Translations under genes and position numbers: made by a program | DNA from: Aphanothece hegewaldii CCALA 016 | Lineage (GTDB): Bacteria > Cyanobacteriota > Cyanobacteriia > Cyanobacteriales > Microcystaceae | Direction of reading: 5' to 3' | NCBI RefSeq assembly: GCF_003007785.1 | Contig: NZ_PXOH01000030.1 | Coordinates: 1-53,904, forward strand | DNA length: 53,904 nt | Shown: one piece after another, positions 1-8,578 of the stretch | How the letters are laid out: the number at the start of each line of letters is the position of its first letter | How positions within the stretch are numbered: position 1 is the stretch's first letter | The notes under the pieces: generated by a model | What the model was told of the DNA's origin: nothing | What the model saw: the letters and a program-made list of their open reading frames with translations, nothing else | The model's database searches: none

Positions 1-2535
1 ATTGCACCGATTCTCTCTGAAGAAGAAGTATTTAATGTCTTCGCGGGGATCAAGTCATTGAATGATCTTCCTTTAGGTGAATCGCTAACCGTTCATTTCG
101 GACAATTTATTGATGACTCAACTCGACAGGCTCAACTGACTGAATTAATGAGCGAGGCAACGCCAGAATTACGGTTGCTGCTTGGAGGCGCGGCTAAACG
201 AACAAGAGAATTGACCGAAACGGGGATTCGGAAAGTCAATTTTTTAAATTTGTTCGTTACCTATACCGTCGATGAAGGTGTTGAACCCGACAAGGGCGAC
301 TTTTTTGACCGCATTCTAGCGGGCGGGGAAAAAACATGGTATCAGCTAACAGGTTCTTATGGGGAGGTGAAACGAGTTGCAATTCAAGAAATTCTGCTAG
401 AAGCTTATCAACGGGGATTTGGCAAGTGGCAACGGCTATTGACCAATCAAATCGGGTTGTCGATTCAGCCGATGAGCGAAGCGGAGATGCGTTATGAAAC
501 CTGGAGGCGGTTTAATCGCTCTCCACTTCGACCACTTAATCGAGTCATTATCGATGTTCATGGAGGCTCGTTTAAAGAACAACAGATATCAGAGGTTCAT
601 CCTAAGTCTTACTTATTAGAATCAGAGGTGCCAGTCGCCCATCGGAAATGGGTCAAAGCAAAAGGACGTTACACGGGAGTGTTGCTCTTTGGAGATAAAC
701 CCGATGTTGAAGGCGATGAAATCGATGAACTCTTTTTCTTGCATGAAATTTTTTCTAAGGAGACATTATATGACACCGAACTGATTACACAAATCAGACG
801 AGGCAATAGCAGTGTTTTAAAAGATAAAATGTCCTCTTTGACCAAACAAGCGCAAAATGCGGCTCGTTATGCCTCAGAAAAAGGGGAAATCGATGTTGGC
901 GCATCTTTATCGGTCGAGAGAGCAATTGATGCCCAAACCGCCTTATATCAAGATGAAGAACCCTTTCATACAGCTACGGTTATTCTAGTCCATCGTCCCT
1001 CAGTGCGTTTGGTGAATCGAGCTTGTGCGGATCTTCAATCCTACTTTAGACGGGATGGATGGGTCGTGCGCGAGGAAGAATATGCCTGGCGAGTCTGGTT
1101 ACAAACCTTTCCGCAATTGTGTTGGGATCGCTTACTGGGAAAACCTTTTAACCGACAGCGAACCTATGTAACTTCAGAGTTACCCAGAATTCTACCGTTG
1201 GTCTGCAACAATTCTCAAGATACAGATGGATTTGAATTTTTAGCCGAAGAAGGTCAGTGTCCGATTTATCTGCCTCTTTATCAACGGCATTTTAATACGG
1301 GCATTTTTGCCGCGTCGGGGTCTGGTAAATCCGTCTTGATGTCGGATATTTTGTGTCAACTGTTGCCTTATAGGGACATGGCATCAACCGTTTTGGAATT
1401 TCCGCGCAAAGATGGGTCAGGAAGCTTCGATGGACTGTGCCAGTATCTCCCTGAATATTGCACCTACGTGGATATGGGGGATGGTGATGTCGGTTGGAAT
1501 GTTGTAGAACCGCCAAACTTAAGAGGATTTTCTCGCAAAGAGCAGCAGGAACGATTCGCCGATTTTAAAGAAGAATTGCTGGATATTCTTGTTGCTTTGG
1601 TCATGGGATTTAAGCGAGGAGCTTCACTAGAAATTAATGAAGATACCGTTCGCTCGATCCTACTGCTCGTCATAGAAACGTTTTATGAGGACGTAGAAAT
1701 TCGAGAACGCTTTGGAACCGCTTTTCGACATGGTTTTGGCTCAACGGAATGGCGACAGATGCCGACTCTAGTTGAAGTTTTAGCATTTGTTTCCCTAGAG
1801 CGACTTCAACTGAGTGCCGCGACTGGAGAAATTCTTAAAACATTAGAGTACATCAAACTCCGTCTGCGTTCCTGGCTAGAAAGTCGGCTGGGTAAACTAC
1901 TGTCTCGCACAACGACCTTCCGTACCGATGCGCGGATGATGGTGGTTGCCTTGCGAGGACTCAACAACGATACAGATGCGTCGATTATTGGCTCTCTATC
2001 TTATTTAGGAGCATTTCGCCGCTCTCTAACGGCTCCTCGTTCGGTCTTTGCGATTGATGAAGCTCCGATTTTGCTAGATTTTGACCCTCTGGCGATTTCT
2101 GTGGGGCGAGTGAGTGCCAATGGGCGTAAATCTGGGATTCGTTTGATTTTGGTGGCGCAAGGAATTGGCTCGATCCTCAAATGTGCAGCAGCCGATAAAA
2201 TCTTCGACAACATGGAGGTCAAAATTACTGGACGGGTTCACTCACAATCGGTCGATCACTATGTGACTCATTTTAAATATCCTTACGGTCTGATTGCTGA
2301 AAATGCCTCAGAAAAATACGGTATCAATCACAACGATCGCTATTCCCGTTGGCTTTACGACAACGGTAGCCTGGTTCCTGTTCGCCATTACCCCTCAGCC
2401 GAGATCTTTTCTTTGGTAGCTAATGGCATGGAAGAAGCCAGCCTTCGACGAAATTTCTGGCAAAGCTACAAAGGCGATCGGGTACAGGGACTTTATCAAT
2501 TGACTAATCAGTTTACGCAGCGAAAAACAGCATAA
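1..2535 (+). CDS. virB4: VirB4/TraC-like conjugation ATPase, 5' end outside window
   Basis: Probable cytoplasmic ATPase that powers pilus assembly and substrate transfer in a type IV secretion system. The frame is open from base 1, so the TTG at 58 is unlikely to be the true start and the gene continues to the left of the window. A P-loop of the form SGSGKS lies at about 1312-1332. A Walker B-like segment, FAIDEAPILLDFD, lies at about 2046-2085 and is followed by a typical VirB4 sensor region with GIRLILVAQGIGS. The visible length (844 codons) suits the VirB4/TraC/TrbE family. It is the first visible gene of a same-strand operon, and a strong AGGAGG precedes the next gene 12 bases after its stop. 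Family assignment is by motif and context; the exact subfamily is not settled. Confidence 0.88.
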   Translation: MAPILSEEEVFNVFAGIKSLNDLPLGESLTVHFGQFIDDSTRQAQLTELMSEATPELRLLLGGAAKRTRELTETGIRKVNFLNLFVTYTVDEGVEPDKGDFFDRILAGGEKTWYQLTGSYGEVKRVAIQEILLEAYQRGFGKWQRLLTNQIGLSIQPMSEAEMRYETWRRFNRSPLRPLNRVIIDVHGGSFKEQQISEVHPKSYLLESEVPVAHRKWVKAKGRYTGVLLFGDKPDVEGDEIDELFFLHEIFSKETLYDTELITQIRRGNSSVLKDKMSSLTKQAQNAARYASEKGEIDVGASLSVERAIDAQTALYQDEEPFHTATVILVHRPSVRLVNRACADLQSYFRRDGWVVREEEYAWRVWLQTFPQLCWDRLLGKPFNRQRTYVTSELPRILPLVCNNSQDTDGFEFLAEEGQCPIYLPLYQRHFNTGIFAASGSGKSVLMSDILCQLLPYRDMASTVLEFPRKDGSGSFDGLCQYLPEYCTYVDMGDGDVGWNVVEPPNLRGFSRKEQQERFADFKEELLDILVALVMGFKRGASLEINEDTVRSILLLVIETFYEDVEIRERFGTAFRHGFGSTEWRQMPTLVEVLAFVSLERLQLSAATGEILKTLEYIKLRLRSWLESRLGKLLSRTTTFRTDARMMVVALRGLNNDTDASIIGSLSYLGAFRRSLTAPRSVFAIDEAPILLDFDPLAISVGRVSANGRKSGIRLILVAQGIGSILKCAAADKIFDNMEVKITGRVHSQSVDHYVTHFKYPYGLIAENASEKYGINHNDRYSRWLYDNGSLVPVRHYPSAEIFSLVANGMEEASLRRNFWQSYKGDRVQGLYQLTNQFTQRKTA

Positions 2536-2547
2536 ATAGGAGGTTTT

Positions 2548-3261
2548 ATGAAACGAAGACTGTTAATTGTAGGAAGTACAACCGTTTTAGTTACGCTGGT
2601 CGCCTTACCGAGTTGGGCTTTGATCTCAACGACAGGAGGTTCATCAAATTCCTTGATCAGTCCTTTCTTGTCTTTGTTGCAGACTCAATTTGGAGAACTC
2701 AAGAATCAACTCTCTAATCAGATGACGCAGTGGTTGGGGAATACGGGTAGCCAGTATGCTCAAATCGGCTTAAACATGACAATGGGTGAGATGGGAATGC
2801 CCGATCTCCAATCATTAGAAGAAGAAATTAAAAAAGTTTTTACCCAAGAGAACGGCGAACAAGCACAAGTCGATGAGGCGATCAATAACTCAGTACGTGA
2901 AGTTACCCGTACTAAAGCAGAAGGTACATTGTCAGAAGATGGGCAAGAAGCCGTCAAAGAACGTCTTGAAAATACCCAGAAGACAACCGACCAAATCGAT
3001 ACTCAAGCTCAAGAAGCTCAAAACGAGACAGTAACACAGAATGTCTTGAAAAAAATTGCTTTGCAAAATGCTCAAACGGGTGTTTTGTTGGGATCGCTCA
3101 ATTCTGAGATCACAGATTTAAGCGTTAAGCAGGATTTAGCCAACCAGAACTTAACCAATATTTCTGAAGCCATCGACTCTCAAAATCTGGCTCAACAAGC
3201 TGATCAAACATCGGCCGCCGCCAGTTTACTGCATTTATCGTCCATGTTGACCTTGAGATAA
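2548..3261 (+). CDS. VirB5/TrbJ-like periplasmic pilus protein
   Basis: Probable minor pilus or adhesin component of the type IV secretion system, exported to the periplasm. The 237-residue product starts with a clear signal peptide (KRR, then a hydrophobic run to about residue 24, with a plausible cut after SWA). The rest is predicted mostly helical, rich in Q, N, E and T. Its C-terminal third (about 165-235) repeats the pattern seen in VirB5/TrbJ proteins, with many Gln/Asn/Leu and Ala-rich ends. A perfect AGGAGG precedes the ATG. It sits between the VirB4-like and VirB6-like genes, the classical place for VirB5. No catalytic motif is seen. The call rests on the signal peptide, composition and gene order rather than strong sequence identity. 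Confidence 0.6.
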   Translation: MKRRLLIVGSTTVLVTLVALPSWALISTTGGSSNSLISPFLSLLQTQFGELKNQLSNQMTQWLGNTGSQYAQIGLNMTMGEMGMPDLQSLEEEIKKVFTQENGEQAQVDEAINNSVREVTRTKAEGTLSEDGQEAVKERLENTQKTTDQIDTQAQEAQNETVTQNVLKKIALQNAQTGVLLGSLNSEITDLSVKQDLANQNLTNISEAIDSQNLAQQADQTSAAASLLHLSSMLTLR

Positions 3262-3263
3262 AA

Positions 3264-4409
3264 ATGAGTACAGCGAATCAAGCCCAGACAATTTTACAAA
3301 ATGGCTTACTCTCTCAGCAAGCGGTGACGACGGCAATGGATTCATTGTGGACTCAAATGCTGCAATCACCCTTGTACGATACCATTGCTGACCTTGGCGT
3401 TTGGTTTGCCGTGGGGACGATGGGTCTATTTATCGTATTGTGGACAAAAGCCCTTTTAGAAGATGAAACCAGTCCAGTTCATTGGGAGCGATGGCTTTGG
3501 GTGATCGTGGTGATTTCGCTCCTGACCAATCAAGCCGCGTTATGTAAAGACTGTACCTTAGCCTTGCGAAATTTGATCAACACCGTTAATGCTTCCGTCC
3601 TCCAAGCCACCCTCAATCAAAGTAACGCCTTAATTGATGCTTACAACATGGCAGTAACGCAAACAGGGGTTCAGGGCTGGTATGAACAGGAATTATTAAA
3701 ATGTCAAAGCATTGCTGATCCCCAACAAAAACAACAATGTAGTGATGATGCGCTCAAAACGGCTAACCACTTGGCTAGTCTTGGCGCACCAAATCAGTCT
3801 CCCAATTGGTGGCAAAAACTCGGTAGCGGGGTCGGAATGGCCTTGACCTCCAATATCGAAACCGTGATGATCGGATTTCTGTTGGGCTTTGGGGTTGCTG
3901 TACAGTGGCTAGTCGAAGTCACCTGGGTGTTAATGGGAATGGCCGCCCCCTTATCCGTTGGTGGAACACTACTCCCTGTTTCACAAAAGTCGTTATTTGC
4001 CTGGTTAATCGGGTTTTATGCGGTGGGTTTGTACAAATTATTTTTCAACATTTTGGTAGGAATGGTGGCGATCGTTCAGATTGGCGCACAAACGCCGAAT
4101 AGCCTCATTTTTGCGATCGCGACAGGCCTGTTGTCTCCGATTTTAGCCTTAACACTGGCGGCGGGTGGAGGCTGGGCAACGCTCACCAGTCTCGGTACGA
4201 TCGCAGGTGCCGTAGCGGGAGGCGTTGGGGGGAAAGCGATCGGGATTGCCGCCGCAGGAGGACGAATGGGCTTTCGGATGGCGGCTCATCCTGCGATGCG
4301 ACGAGCGGGTCAGGCTTATCAAAATCGAGTTTCTCCAGCCTGGCGTAAACGTATTCGAGCCAGAGTTGAAGATGCAACGACCCCAGTTTTCGCTAACACA
4401 AGGAGGTAA
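3264..4409 (+). CDS. VirB6/TrbL-like inner-membrane channel protein
   Basis: Probable polytopic inner-membrane component of the type IV secretion channel. The 381-residue product has hydrophobic segments at roughly 42-63, 77-95, 195-235, 240-275 and 278-300, then a Gly/Ala-rich stretch and a basic C-terminal tail, as in TrbL/VirB6 proteins. The loop between the second and third segments holds a Cys-rich part (a C..C pair near 91-94 and further Cys near 148-160) that would lie outside the cytoplasm. It starts 2 bases after the preceding stop, so translation is probably coupled. The next gene follows after 2 bases, with AGGAGG inside the end of this gene. Family assignment is from topology and operon position. 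Confidence 0.7.
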   Translation: MSTANQAQTILQNGLLSQQAVTTAMDSLWTQMLQSPLYDTIADLGVWFAVGTMGLFIVLWTKALLEDETSPVHWERWLWVIVVISLLTNQAALCKDCTLALRNLINTVNASVLQATLNQSNALIDAYNMAVTQTGVQGWYEQELLKCQSIADPQQKQQCSDDALKTANHLASLGAPNQSPNWWQKLGSGVGMALTSNIETVMIGFLLGFGVAVQWLVEVTWVLMGMAAPLSVGGTLLPVSQKSLFAWLIGFYAVGLYKLFFNILVGMVAIVQIGAQTPNSLIFAIATGLLSPILALTLAAGGGWATLTSLGTIAGAVAGGVGGKAIGIAAAGGRMGFRMAAHPAMRRAGQAYQNRVSPAWRKRIRARVEDATTPVFANTRR

Positions 4410-4411
4410 AA

Positions 4412-5197
4412 ATGTCTTTATTACTGGGGAAATTTAAAGAACGAGGAGCATCCGAATCATTAGCTTTAAAGGATGCTTATAGCAAGCTAATCTTGATTTG
4501 TTTAGGTGGGGTAGTTGGTGGATTATTGCTGCAATTGTTGTTATTCATCGGATTAAACCGAGTTGCCAATCAGCCGCCACCCGTCTTGGTTCAGCTAAAA
4601 GATGGCTCCTCAATTAAAGTAGAAGCCATTGACTCCCTTTCAAGAACCGATCAGTCGATTCAATCGTTTGTTAACGATACCCTCGCTTTGATGTTCACTT
4701 GGTCGGGCGTTGTTCCAGGCGATGCAGCAGGACAATATACAGCCGATCAAGGAGTCGTGATTTTAGATGAAAAGGGTCAACGCAAGGGACGAGTGACAAC
4801 AGCCGCCTGGGAAGCGACCTATGCTCTAGAACTGCAATTTAGACAAGAATTCTTAAGACAGTTAGCCGATCTAGTGCCTGAAACGGTTTTTGTTCGCAAA
4901 ACCAATGTTGCTTTTGTGCCATTAAAAATTTTATCCCCAGAACCCATATCACTAGGCAAATGGAAAGTTCGGATTTACAGCAATCTCTTATTTGTGACGG
5001 CTGACAATCAGACGGCTGAGATAGTGCCATATAACGTTGATGTTTATGTGCATGCGGTTCCTCCTTCAAATCTAGCCTTAACCTCACAAGTGATCGATAT
5101 TCGTTCCAAACCGATCGCGGCCATTGTCGGAAAGGTGCGCCAAGCCGCGATGGAAATTGAAGCCATTGTTCCGATAAAACAAGAGGATCTCAAGTAA
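4412..5197 (+). CDS. VirB8/TraE-like assembly protein
   Basis: Probable bitopic inner-membrane protein that nucleates assembly of the secretion channel. It has a short cytoplasmic N-terminus, one membrane helix at about 26-48, and a periplasmic domain of about 200 residues with the alternating helix/strand pattern expected of the NTF2-like VirB8 fold. The length (261 residues) fits VirB8/TraE. The ATG follows an AAGGAGG by 5 bases. The stop codon overlaps the next start in a TAATG arrangement, so the VirB10-like gene is probably translationally coupled. The order B6-B8-B10 supports the call. Direct sequence similarity cannot be measured here. Confidence 0.65.
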   Translation: MSLLLGKFKERGASESLALKDAYSKLILICLGGVVGGLLLQLLLFIGLNRVANQPPPVLVQLKDGSSIKVEAIDSLSRTDQSIQSFVNDTLALMFTWSGVVPGDAAGQYTADQGVVILDEKGQRKGRVTTAAWEATYALELQFRQEFLRQLADLVPETVFVRKTNVAFVPLKILSPEPISLGKWKVRIYSNLLFVTADNQTAEIVPYNVDVYVHAVPPSNLALTSQVIDIRSKPIAAIVGKVRQAAMEIEAIVPIKQEDLK

Positions 5198-6687
5198 TGA
5201 CCCAAACCGTAGAACCGACACAAACCAAAGAATGGTCGCCTCAAGAAATTCACGAATTGTTAGGATTAACCGTTCCTTCTGAAACGTTTGAGGAAGAAGA
5301 AAGAGAAGTAGAAACAGAAGTTTTGGGCGAGGAAACCAAGCCCGAAAATCCAAAGCGCAAAGGGTTTGCTAAAAATCCCTGGCTAAAGTTGGGCTTAATT
5401 AGCCTGATCACTGGAACGGGAGCCTTATTTGTCGGGCTAGTTTTACTCAAAGGAACCACTCTAAAACTCCAACCAACAGCGACAACTGGAGCCGATCCAA
5501 ATTCAAGCTCTGGTAATCCTGCTGCTTCAAAAGAAGACACTTTACAACAGCGTAACGCTAAACTCACAGGAGAAGTCGCCATTGCTCAACAAAAAGAGCA
5601 ATTAAAAGCGATTAAAGCCAAAGTCGATCAACAACAAATCGAAAAAGTGCCGCAAGTGAAGGTCGAGCAACCAGTGACCGTTCCGACTCCAGTAATTGTT
5701 GCCCCTAGCCCATCTCCACCAAAGGTTGTTTCATCTGAACCCGTCAGTCGTTCAGTCGTTTATTCGGCTAAACCCGTTGCTCTACCCCCTCCTGTAACTA
5801 TTCCTCAACCTAGATCTCAGCCACGAGTGCCAAGTCAACGGCTGCCCTTCGTTTCATCAATTTCTTCAACTCAAAAAAGCGATCCAATCGCCCAATGGCA
5901 AACCTTAGCGACATTAGGAAGCTATGGAAATGGAGTCGGTAAAACAGAAAATAGCTCAGTCCCAGTGTCAGAACTAATTCCACTAGATCCTCCAAAAGTG
6001 GCAAAAAGTCCAAAAGTTGCTGATTATTCAACAGCAATGCAACCTCAATTACAGGCGGGACAAACTGTATCGGCTCGCTTGCTGACTCCGATTATTTGGG
6101 CGGATGGCTTACCGAGCGATCGCTTTGTGGTTCAACTGACTGAACCTTTAAATGATAGAGGTGGTGAAAAAATTCTGCCAGAAGGAACTGAAGTGATTTT
6201 CTCCGTACAACAAGTTCATAGCAGTGGCATGGTGATTGCTCAATCTGTGTCCGTTATTGTCGAAGGACAAGAGTATCCAGTCCCGTCGGATGGACTTAAA
6301 CTGAGACGAAAAAAGGGAAAACCGTTGCTGGCTCAGTTAGCGAAAAACAACCAGGGACAAATCGCAGGACGCGACGCTATGTCTTTTTTCTTTGGAGCAT
6401 TAGGCAAAGTCGGAGAAATCAGTAACCGCCCAACCTCAAGTTCATCTTATTCCAGTTTTGCAGGCTCATCGACATCGGTTAATTATGGCAGTCCTAATTA
6501 TTTAGGAGCCGTTTTAGAAGGGGGCTTTTCGCCGTTAGTGCAGCAAATTCAACAGCGCAATCAAGCGGCTATTCAAGCGTTACAAAATCAACCCGCTTTG
6601 TGGTGGGTTGGCTCAGGAGCCGAATTAGAAATCCAGATTGAGCGTTCATTTTCGCTAGGGGAATCAGATGAAGGGACTTTTCAGTAG
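5197..6687 (+). CDS. virB10: VirB10/TrbI-like channel protein
   Basis: Probable energy-sensing scaffold spanning the inner membrane to the outer-membrane pore of the secretion system. The 496-residue product has an acidic, proline-poor cytoplasmic N-terminus (1-60), one membrane helix at about 64-85, a long Pro/Gln/Val-rich periplasmic linker (about 145-215), and a C-terminal beta domain from about 285. That domain begins with AGQTVSARLLTPI and includes the LPEGTEVIF-type signature seen in VirB10/TraB/TrbI. The ATG overlaps the stop of the VirB8-like gene. Its 3' end overlaps the next gene by 20 bases. The domain order and C-terminal signature make this one of the firmer calls in the operon. 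Confidence 0.83.
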   Translation: MTQTVEPTQTKEWSPQEIHELLGLTVPSETFEEEEREVETEVLGEETKPENPKRKGFAKNPWLKLGLISLITGTGALFVGLVLLKGTTLKLQPTATTGADPNSSSGNPAASKEDTLQQRNAKLTGEVAIAQQKEQLKAIKAKVDQQQIEKVPQVKVEQPVTVPTPVIVAPSPSPPKVVSSEPVSRSVVYSAKPVALPPPVTIPQPRSQPRVPSQRLPFVSSISSTQKSDPIAQWQTLATLGSYGNGVGKTENSSVPVSELIPLDPPKVAKSPKVADYSTAMQPQLQAGQTVSARLLTPIIWADGLPSDRFVVQLTEPLNDRGGEKILPEGTEVIFSVQQVHSSGMVIAQSVSVIVEGQEYPVPSDGLKLRRKKGKPLLAQLAKNNQGQIAGRDAMSFFFGALGKVGEISNRPTSSSSYSSFAGSSTSVNYGSPNYLGAVLEGGFSPLVQQIQQRNQAAIQALQNQPALWWVGSGAELEIQIERSFSLGESDEGTFQ

Positions 6688-7387
6688 TTTATTCAGTATC
6701 GGACTAATCGCTCTCCCCGCAACTGCTTCCGACCTCGTGCGTGTCGTTAAGGTATCAGAAGGAGGCGGAATCAATCAAATGCAACCAATAGAGGTCAAGT
6801 TGGCCAATGGCTATGGTGTTACCATTACCTTTTTTCAGTCAGGACAGAAGATCATCAAGGCATGGCTGAATAATCCCGCTTTTGTTGTTCTTGATGCCGA
6901 TGGTTGTCTGGTCGGGTTATCAGCAAAAAATTGTCAAACTTCTGGCGCGTCAGTACTGCATCTAAAACGGATTCAGGATTTACCAATTAACGGTCTACCA
7001 AAAACCAACTTTAGTCTATTAACGCTGGTTACTCATGGGACAAAAGGCAATGGGGTTTATGTTTTTCGCATTATCAAAGCTAATACGCCTGGAGCATTGG
7101 TCTACGAAATCATGCCATCATCACCACCTGTAACAGCAGAATTCATGCAGAACGATCAAATGCGAGAACTCTTATTGCGAGGTCTTGAGCAAGCTTTATC
7201 CTCCAATGATCTAGCCAAAAGAGGACAAATTCAAACAGATTTAAGGCCAAAACTACTTCAATTTAGAGATTCTTTGAAAAAAGGTTCTGATATTCTAGTT
7301 GCCCTTGATCAAGCTCAGTTAGATATCGATACCCTCACACTACTGATTCAATTGGGGAAGGAACAAAGTAATGGAAGTAAACACTAA
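6668..7387 (+). CDS. Probable VirB9/TraK-like secreted protein
   Basis: A 239-residue exported protein. It opens with a signal peptide (MKGLF, then a hydrophobic run ending ALPATAS). Residues 22-150 are predicted beta-rich, with segments such as VTITFFQSGQ and LLTLVTHG...GVYVFRI that resemble the N-terminal domain of VirB9/TrbG/TraK, which binds VirB10 at the outer membrane. The C-terminal 80 residues are helical and charged, which is not typical of VirB9, so it may be a lineage-specific variant. It overlaps the VirB10-like gene by 20 bases and the next gene by 17, which implies coupled translation in one transcript. Moderate confidence in the family, high confidence that it is a real gene. 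Confidence 0.5.
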   Translation: MKGLFSSLFSIGLIALPATASDLVRVVKVSEGGGINQMQPIEVKLANGYGVTITFFQSGQKIIKAWLNNPAFVVLDADGCLVGLSAKNCQTSGASVLHLKRIQDLPINGLPKTNFSLLTLVTHGTKGNGVYVFRIIKANTPGALVYEIMPSSPPVTAEFMQNDQMRELLLRGLEQALSSNDLAKRGQIQTDLRPKLLQFRDSLKKGSDILVALDQAQLDIDTLTLLIQLGKEQSNGSKH

Positions 7388-8573
7388 ACAAGTCTGGCAA
7401 AAACTGAAATATCCCTACTGGTTTTTAACGGGGTGGGGATTGTTCTGGGTTTTGACGTTTATCTTGATGATGACGGGACACCATAAAGCCTGGGGTGTTC
7501 CTCAACCATCCGAAAAGGCATTAACTTTTAAGAGTTTACCCCCCTTTGAAGGCTTGGCCCAAATGGAAACATCTCCAGAAGTTACCCAACAGTTATATCA
7601 GATGTTTCCCGAAAAAACCGCCAAAAATTACATCGGACAAATTAATCAAGCCATCAGCCGATTAACTCAACAGTGGCAACCTGGCGGAGATCCTGCTTCT
7701 TTTTTAAGATTAGGTGATTTTCAAGATTCCCTAGCCTTGCAACAGTTATCGTTAGGCTCCATTGAAGGTTTATCAGGACAATCCTTATCAGATGTTCCCC
7801 TGTCTCAATTTAGTCTTTTGGGCAACCAGAAATTAGGACAATTAATCAAAATCGTCCCAGGATTAAAAGATCAATCCGTGTCTTCTGTCCCTTTTGTGCA
7901 AGATGCCATCCAATCAGGGGGCTATAATCCATCCAAAATTTCTAATTTACCGATTGGAGAGGTCTTGCAAGCCTATCCCCAATTGGGAAAAATTGGCTTG
8001 AATCAGATGAATTTAGACCAATATTCTCTATCAGCTATTCCAGGGATCGAACAAGTTCCTTTAGGAAAATTTGCGGGATGGCAAAACGCATCGATTGCCT
8101 CGGTTCCAGGTCTAGTCTCTGTTCCCATCAATCAATTGGGAAAAAACACAGGGGGCATCATTGGACAGATTCATTGGGTTTTATCAGAGGTGGAAAAGCC
8201 AGCACTTAATTCTATTTCTGGTAGTTATCAGTCGGGCTTTTCAGTTCCTTGTACTAATAACTGCGCTCATATTGAACTCGGCACCAATCCCTTAGCTGCT
8301 GGAAAACAGTGGATATCAGGGCAATATCAGAAAGTTCCTGGTGGAGAAGGAGTTTTAAAAGCAATGTTTGGTGGCAAAGAACCCACGGGACGACATCCTT
8401 TCGGCAAAGGGTTTAAAGTGGTGGTTTGGAAAATCGATGAATCTACAGGAACCGTCAAAACTGCCTGGTTTTTCCGCATCTGTATCAAAAATTTAGGCTG
8501 TTCGCCCTATGGGATTGGCCCTGTTCCTGGTTTTGTCTATCAAGAAGGCGATTGGATTTTCTTAGGAGCATAA
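7371..8573 (+). CDS. Membrane-anchored repeat protein of the transfer operon
   Basis: I do not recognise this family. The 400-residue product has one hydrophobic segment near the N-terminus (about 15-38) that could anchor it in the membrane or act as an uncleaved signal. Residues about 115-265 contain an irregular repeat of roughly 20-24 residues built around the pattern Leu-x-x-(Val/Ile)-Pro-Gly-(Leu/Ile), seen at least four times, which suggests a solenoid. The C-terminal 130 residues contain four conserved-looking cysteines (the pair CTNNC near 290 and two near 363-371) and several Trp/Gly-rich strands. It overlaps the genes on both sides, so it belongs to the transfer operon and probably acts at the cell envelope. 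Confidence 0.55.
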   Translation: MEVNTKQVWQKLKYPYWFLTGWGLFWVLTFILMMTGHHKAWGVPQPSEKALTFKSLPPFEGLAQMETSPEVTQQLYQMFPEKTAKNYIGQINQAISRLTQQWQPGGDPASFLRLGDFQDSLALQQLSLGSIEGLSGQSLSDVPLSQFSLLGNQKLGQLIKIVPGLKDQSVSSVPFVQDAIQSGGYNPSKISNLPIGEVLQAYPQLGKIGLNQMNLDQYSLSAIPGIEQVPLGKFAGWQNASIASVPGLVSVPINQLGKNTGGIIGQIHWVLSEVEKPALNSISGSYQSGFSVPCTNNCAHIELGTNPLAAGKQWISGQYQKVPGGEGVLKAMFGGKEPTGRHPFGKGFKVVVWKIDESTGTVKTAWFFRICIKNLGCSPYGIGPVPGFVYQEGDWIFLGA

Positions 8574-8578
8574 GTAAG

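Noticed and set aside
58..60. TTG at 58 as start of the VirB4-like gene
   Set aside because: The frame stays open to base 1, and the preceding codons read like normal protein, so the gene is cut by the window edge.
1292..2222. Open frames on the minus strand across the VirB4-like gene
   Set aside because: They lie entirely within a well-supported gene on the other strand, have no ribosome sites, and encode low-complexity or unlikely sequences.
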